NCBI GenBank assembly: GCA_964346275.1
Contig: CAYFUR010000077.1
Span: forward strand, 1 to 17,675
Source: CAYFUR01 sp964346275
GTDB lineage: Bacteria; Sumerlaeota; Sumerlaeia; SLMS01
DNA length: 17,675 nucleotides
Direction of reading: 5' to 3'
Both the position numbers and the translations under genes were made by a program. Below are positions 14,605-17,675 of this stretch, piece by piece; within the stretch, counting starts at the first letter, position 1, and each line of letters begins with the position of its first letter. Below the pieces are notes generated by a model. The model had not been told where the DNA came from. It saw nothing but the letters and a program-made list of their open reading frames with translations, and made no database searches.

Positions 14605-15855
14605 TCAGGATATAGACGCGGACATCCCATCCATGGTTTTCGGTTTGTATTCCCCTTTTTCCACCATCCGGGCCACCTGGCGGACATCTTTATCGCCCCG
14701 GCCTGAAAGATTCAGGATGATGATTTCGTCCTTTGGCCGCGTGGGGGCAAACTTCATCGCATAGGCGACGGCATGGGCGCTTTCCAGCGCCGGGATGATG
14801 CCTTCGATGTGGGAAAGATCGAAGAACGCATCGAGAGCCTCTTCGTCCGTCACCGAGACATATTCCGCGCGCTGGGTTTCTCGGTAATAGCTGTGTTCCG
14901 GGCTGACGCCGGGATAGTCGAGCCCCGCCGCCACGGAATGCACGGGGAGTGGATCGCCTTTTTCGTCGGCCAGTGTGATGCACCGATAGCCGTGGATCAT
15001 GCCCGGTTTGCCCACGCAAAGCGTCGCCGCGTGATGCCCCGTTTCGATGCCCTTGCCGCCTGGCTCGACGCCGATAATCTTGACGCCTTCATCCTCGTAG
15101 AAGGGAGCAAAAAGCCCGATGGCGTTGCTGCCTCCGCCCACGCAGGCCATCACGTAATCGGGCAGGCGGCCCTCCGCCTCCAGGATCTGGCGCCGCGCCT
15201 CCACGCCGATGACGCTTTGGAAATGCTTCACCATGGCGGGGTAGGGGTGGGGCCCAACGGCCGAGCCCAGCATGTAATACGTGTGGTCGTAATTCTCGAC
15301 AAGATCGTTGATGGCCACGTCCACGGCGTCTTTCAGCGTCCGCGTCCCCTGAGTCACGGGGACGACCTTCGCGCCGAGCAACTCCATGCGGAAGACGTTG
15401 AGCGCCTGGCGCTCGGTATCCAGCTCGCCCATATAGACGATGCATTCCATGTTGAACAGCGCGCAGGCTGTGGCCGTGGCCACGCCGTGCTGTCCCGCGC
15501 CGGTTTCCGCGATGATGCGTTTCTTGCCGAGGCGCTTGGCCAGCAGCACCTGGCCGATGGTGTTGTTAATCTTGTGGGCGCCGGTGTGATTGAGGTCTTC
15601 GCGCTTGAAGTAAATCCTGGCCCCGCCGAGGTGTTCCGTCAGGCGCTCGCAAAAATAGAGCGGATTGGGGCGGCCGACGAATTTCTTGAGGTAATAATCC
15701 AGCTCTTTCTGGAATTCCGGGTCGTCTTTGTATTGGTTGAGGGCAGTGGCAATTTCATCGAGGGCGGGAAAGAGGAATTCCGGCACGAAGCGTCCGCCGA
15801 ATTCCCCGAAAAACCCCTTCTCATCGGGCAACGCCACTGGTTTTGAAACGGTCAT
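14605..15855 (-). CDS. trpB: Tryptophan synthase beta chain
   Basis: TrpB joins indole and L-serine to L-tryptophan using PLP, normally in an alpha2-beta2 complex with TrpA. Of 416 residues, the N-terminus GEFGGRFVPEFL (17-28) is typical of classical TrpB1. The PLP lysine is K95 in HTGAHKINN (90-98), followed by AETGAGQHG (116-124, catalytic E117) and the phosphate loop GGGSNA (240-245). AGLDYPGVSPEHSY is also standard. AAAGGAGA lies 7 nt before the ATG. No trpA or other trp gene is present in the window, so TrpA must be encoded elsewhere. I see no leader peptide rich in Trp codons in the 121-bp upstream gap, though a small hairpin lies there. Confidence 0.97.
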   Translation of the reverse strand: MTVSKPVALPDEKGFFGEFGGRFVPEFLFPALDEIATALNQYKDDPEFQKELDYYLKKFVGRPNPLYFCERLTEHLGGARIYFKREDLNHTGAHKINNTIGQVLLAKRLGKKRIIAETGAGQHGVATATACALFNMECIVYMGELDTERQALNVFRMELLGAKVVPVTQGTRTLKDAVDVAINDLVENYDHTYYMLGSAVGPHPYPAMVKHFQSVIGVEARRQILEAEGRLPDYVMACVGGGSNAIGLFAPFYEDEGVKIIGVEPGGKGIETGHHAATLCVGKPGMIHGYRCITLADEKGDPLPVHSVAAGLDYPGVSPEHSYYRETQRAEYVSVTDEEALDAFFDLSHIEGIIPALESAHAVAYAMKFAPTRPKDEIIILNLSGRGDKDVRQVARMVEKGEYKPKTMDGMSASIS

Positions 15856-15881
15856 GCTTTGTCTCCTTTCCCGGTTGCAGC

Positions 15882-15898
15882 GCGTCTAGCTAAGACGC
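15882..15898 (-). promoter_or_regulatory. Small hairpin in the trpB leader
   Basis: GCGTCT (15882-15887) pairs with AGACGC (15893-15898) around a 5-nt loop, about 27 nt before the trpB start. It may be a leader structure; no anti-structure or Trp-codon leader peptide was seen to support attenuation. Confidence 0.25.
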
Positions 15899-15958
15899 CG
15901 CCGAGCGGTTGAATCAAGCCCAGCTTTCAACGGGAAAGGAATTTTCGGGGACGGGATG

Positions 15959-15974
15959 AGCGCCGGCCGGCGCT
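15959..15974. terminator. Perfect 16-bp palindrome right after the phosphatase gene
   Basis: AGCGCCGGCCGGCGCT is fully self-complementary and starts 2 nt after the phosphatase stop. As RNA it folds to a 6-bp stem with a GGCC loop. There is no U-tract, so it may be a weak terminator, an RNA 3'-end stabiliser or a protein-binding site. Confidence 0.4.
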
Positions 15975-15976
15975 GC

Positions 15977-16444
15977 TTACTTCGTTTTGCGGCGAATGTC
16001 CTGCTCGAATTGATAGACAACCTCGATCTGCGCGGGTGTTTCGATGCTGCCGGGGCGCTGGCGGCGGACTTCATTGATCGCGTCTTCCGCGGACTGCCCT
16101 TCATGAACCAGCCAGGAGGCCAGCATGGTTCCGCTGCGGCCATAGCCTGCGGTGCAGTGGACCAGCACTTTGCCGCCCGATTCCCGTTCTTCGGAAACGA
16201 AATCCACGAATTGCTCCACCTGTTCCAGGCTGGGAGAGGTGAAATCTCGAATCGGCAGATGGAGGTAACGCAGTCCCGCTTCTTCGATCATCCAGGGTTT
16301 CAGGCGATCCTCTGTCAGGGTGACCACGGCGGTGATGCCTTCCTCGCGGGCGTGCTGGAGATCCTCCGTCAGGTTTGCCCACAGCCCGGGGCGGGCCGAC
16401 GCGGCGAGAAGATCATCGATGAGAAAAGAAAAATTGGGCAGCAT
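15977..16444 (-). CDS. Dual-specificity/tyrosine protein phosphatase family (DUSP23-like)
   Basis: The 155-residue protein has the compact cysteine-phosphatase fold and should hydrolyse phosphotyrosine, phosphoserine/threonine or a small phosphoester. The P-loop VHCTAGYGRSGT (95-106) fits HCX5RS/T, with nucleophile C97 and R103. D67 in LPIRDFTSP (63-71) is the likely general acid. The start NFSFLIDDLLAASARPG resembles the WVxPxxLaasarP start of archaeal and bacterial DUSP23-like enzymes. It has no signal peptide and is cytoplasmic. There is no clear Shine-Dalgarno sequence before the ATG. It is separated from the Hsp20 gene by a hairpin and so is likely its own unit. No protein kinase is nearby to name a substrate. 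Confidence 0.85.
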   Translation of the reverse strand: MLPNFSFLIDDLLAASARPGLWANLTEDLQHAREEGITAVVTLTEDRLKPWMIEEAGLRYLHLPIRDFTSPSLEQVEQFVDFVSEERESGGKVLVHCTAGYGRSGTMLASWLVHEGQSAEDAINEVRRQRPGSIETPAQIEVVYQFEQDIRRKTK

Positions 16445-16499
16445 AGGAGATGGCGTAAGCCTGAACCTCTCTGAAAAACTCTCGGCAGGTTAAGGAGAA

Positions 16500-16551
16500 C
16501 CGCCGGGACTCGTCAAGCGGGGCAAGTTCCGAGCCCTTTCAGTCCCGGCGG
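16500..16551 (-). terminator. Long hairpin after the membrane-anchored Hsp20 gene
   Basis: CCGCCGGGACT (16500-16510) pairs perfectly with AGTCCCGGCGG (16541-16551). The 30-nt interior can fold again through GGGC/GCCC (16520-16523, 16533-16536). On the minus strand TTCTCCTTAA follows, a weak U-rich tail. It starts 32 nt after the Hsp20 stop and before the phosphatase start. Confidence 0.5.
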
Positions 16552-16583
16552 ATCGTCCTCCTCCCAGTTTTCCGCCGCGGGGC

Positions 16584-17381
16584 CTACTTCACGATCACCT
16601 CGTGGGTTTCCTGATCCTCCGTCTCTGCTTTCGGCAGGGTGATTTTCAACACCCCTTCCTCGTATTCCGCCTTTACCTGGTCTTCCTTCACGGGGCCGGG
16701 AAGCGCCACCGAGCGCTGGAAGTGCCCGATCCGGCGTTCCTGGCGCAGGAACTGTCCCTGGGAGTCTTGCTCCTCGACGGTTTCCTGGCGCTCGCCGGAA
16801 ATGGTCAGAACGCGGTTTTTCACTTCCACCGAGATGTTGCTGCGGTCGAGCCCCGGCACGTCGGCCTGGACGACGTAGTTCTCGTCGGTTTCGCTCAGAT
16901 CCATGCTCGGCGAGAAAGCCGGTCCCCGCGCCAGCCCGCCGTAGCGAGGGCTTTGCTGAAACCGGCGGAAGGCGTTGTTGAACAATCGGTCCGTCAATTC
17001 CTCCATGCGCTGCATCTCCGCATAGGGATTCCAATCCGGCCCGAACGGGGAATCGCCAAAGAATGGGTCGGAAAACGGATCGCCTTGCGGGTCCGCGATC
17101 AAGCTCCTCCGGCTGTCCCGGCCATTCCCCTCGATCCGAGCCAAAAGGGCATCAATCCTACCCACGGCGTCATCAATGCGCGCCTGGGCATCTTTTTCCT
17201 CGTCCGCCAGGGAAGCGCGAAGGCTTTCCAACTCCTCAATCAGCATCTGGCGGTCAACCTTATGAGCCGCGTTGTCTGCGGGGGCGTTTGTCTTCAGCGA
17301 CCCCGCCGCGAGAAGCAGCGCCGCCACAATCAGAACCGCCGAAAACGGCAAAATGATCCGGCGAATCGTCAAATCCTTCAT
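16584..17381 (-). CDS. Hsp20/alpha-crystallin family protein with N-terminal membrane segment
   Basis: Small heat-shock proteins hold unfolding proteins without ATP. This one has 265 residues, well above the usual 140-170. Layout: short basic head, hydrophobic segment (about 9-29, IILPFSAVLIVAALLLAAGS), a coiled-coil-like helix (40-86), a Phe/Pro/Asp-rich linker (about 97-118, DPFSDPFFGDSPFG), then the alpha-crystallin domain (about 156-251) ending in the hallmark EEGVLKITLPK (241-251). The final HEVIVK may serve as the I-x-I/V tail. The membrane segment is an anchor or uncleaved signal, so the domain would sit in the periplasm; this is inferred. AAAGGAGGT (17389-17397) lies 7 nt before the ATG. 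A GTG three codons earlier overlaps that site and is rejected. A second hsp20 gene lies just upstream. Confidence 0.88.
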   Translation of the reverse strand: MKDLTIRRIILPFSAVLIVAALLLAAGSLKTNAPADNAAHKVDRQMLIEELESLRASLADEEKDAQARIDDAVGRIDALLARIEGNGRDSRRSLIADPQGDPFSDPFFGDSPFGPDWNPYAEMQRMEELTDRLFNNAFRRFQQSPRYGGLARGPAFSPSMDLSETDENYVVQADVPGLDRSNISVEVKNRVLTISGERQETVEEQDSQGQFLRQERRIGHFQRSVALPGPVKEDQVKAEYEEGVLKITLPKAETEDQETHEVIVK

Positions 17382-17388
17382 CTCACTC

Positions 17389-17397
17389 ACCTCCTTT
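17389..17397 (-). promoter_or_regulatory. Strong ribosome binding site of the membrane-anchored Hsp20 gene
   Basis: On the minus strand AAAGGAGGT matches the 16S rRNA tail almost fully and is 7 nt before the ATG at 17381. It suggests high translation and decides the start. Confidence 0.8.
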
Positions 17398-17438
17398 GCG
17401 AGCGGATCACCTCATCTTTTTATGAAAGAGAATAGCAA

Positions 17439-17465
17439 GAGCCGGAAGGTTTGCTGTTCCGGCTC
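17439..17465 (-). terminator. Intrinsic terminator-like hairpin after the right-edge Hsp20 gene
   Basis: GAGCCGGAA (17439-17447) and TTCCGGCTC (17457-17465) form a perfect 9-bp stem with a 9-nt loop, 13 nt after the Hsp20 stop. On the minus strand TTGCTATTCTCTTTC follows, a U-rich tail. It separates the two Hsp20 genes. Confidence 0.65.
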
Positions 17466-17478
17466 CCGCCGCGTGGAA

Positions 17479-17675
17479 TTAATCCGACGTGACTTGAACG
17501 CGGCGTGTGCGAGCGTTTTCCGGCTTGTTCACGCTCACCTCCAGGACGCCGTTGCGGAACTTCGCCTTCACCTGGTCCGGGTCCACTTCAAAGGGCATGG
17601 GGATCGCCCGGGCAAAGGATCCATAGCTGCATTCCGTCCAGTAGGCGTCGCCGCGTTTTCCTTCCCAGGAGGCCT
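17479..17675 (-). CDS. Hsp20/alpha-crystallin family small heat-shock protein, C-terminal part only
   Basis: The last 64 codons of a gene entering from the right edge are visible, ending with TAA at 17481-17479. The frame shows the end of an alpha-crystallin domain: YGSFARAIPMPFEVDPDQVK, then the hallmark FRNGVLEVSVNKP, and a short tail ending RRVQVTSD, whose V-x-V may act as the I-x-I/V motif. This is the usual cytosolic form as far as can be seen; its N-terminus is outside the window. It sits upstream of and on the same strand as the membrane-anchored Hsp20 gene, making a tandem pair of unequal paralogues. Confidence 0.9.
   Translation of the reverse strand, partial: ASWEGKRGDAYWTECSYGSFARAIPMPFEVDPDQVKAKFRNGVLEVSVNKPENARTRRVQVTSD

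Noticed and set aside
14773..15846. A 357-codon plus-strand frame opposite trpB
   Set aside because: trpB is complete and typical on the minus strand; the other frame has no recognisable features.

Overview
The window is about 17.7 kb of a GC-rich bacterial chromosome (around 60 percent GC, lower in one short stretch), densely packed with genes and with no tRNA, rRNA, CRISPR array, transposase or phage gene that I can recognise. A lipobox lipoprotein, several Sec signal peptides, a MurJ-like flippase and a PilM-like protein suggest a Gram-negative-type (diderm) heterotroph. I cannot place it taxonomically from sequence alone. The mixed gene neighbourhoods fit a poorly sampled phylum (for example Sumerlaeota, Hydrogenedentota or a PVC-like lineage), but this is only a low-confidence guess.

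Left part (1-6267, minus strand). A truncated secreted protein at the left edge follows, after 1 nt, a 53-codon reading frame too short for usual gene lists. Upstream of these lie an orphan sugar-type ABC solute-binding lipoprotein, an HD-GYP response regulator with a degenerate receiver domain, and a glycosyltransferase / MurJ-like flippase pair that overlap by 4 bp and probably act in making or exporting a surface polysaccharide.

Centre (6482-13513, plus strand). A divergent intergenic region opens a run of co-oriented genes: pgeF (laccase-domain peptidoglycan editing factor), a PilM-like actin-fold protein overlapping it by 4 bp, a secreted highly charged coiled-coil protein, an RluB/RsuA-type pseudouridine synthase, ribD and rocD (ornithine aminotransferase). 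The first four are close enough to be one operon. The pgeF / PilM-like / secreted coiled-coil block has no type IV pilus genes beside it and is the best candidate here for an undescribed envelope-associated module. After rocD comes an AT-rich orphan encoding a membrane-anchored acidic protein, perhaps with a small overlapping ORF behind it. This stretch ends in a nested inverted repeat between convergent genes.

Right part (13599-17675, minus strand). This holds a homocysteine S-methyltransferase-family protein, trpB (no trpA in view), a small dual-specificity-type protein phosphatase, an unusual Hsp20 with an N-terminal membrane segment and coiled coil, and the 3' end of a second Hsp20 gene. 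GC-rich hairpins lie after most of these genes. One hairpin core (CGGGCAAGC-NNN-GCTTGCCCG) occurs in two distant intergenic regions and may be a genome-wide palindromic repeat.

Several starts were moved inward from the longest ORF because a clear Shine-Dalgarno sequence or a 4-bp stop/start overlap points to an internal ATG or GTG: 6482, 7180, 8497, 11458 and 17381.
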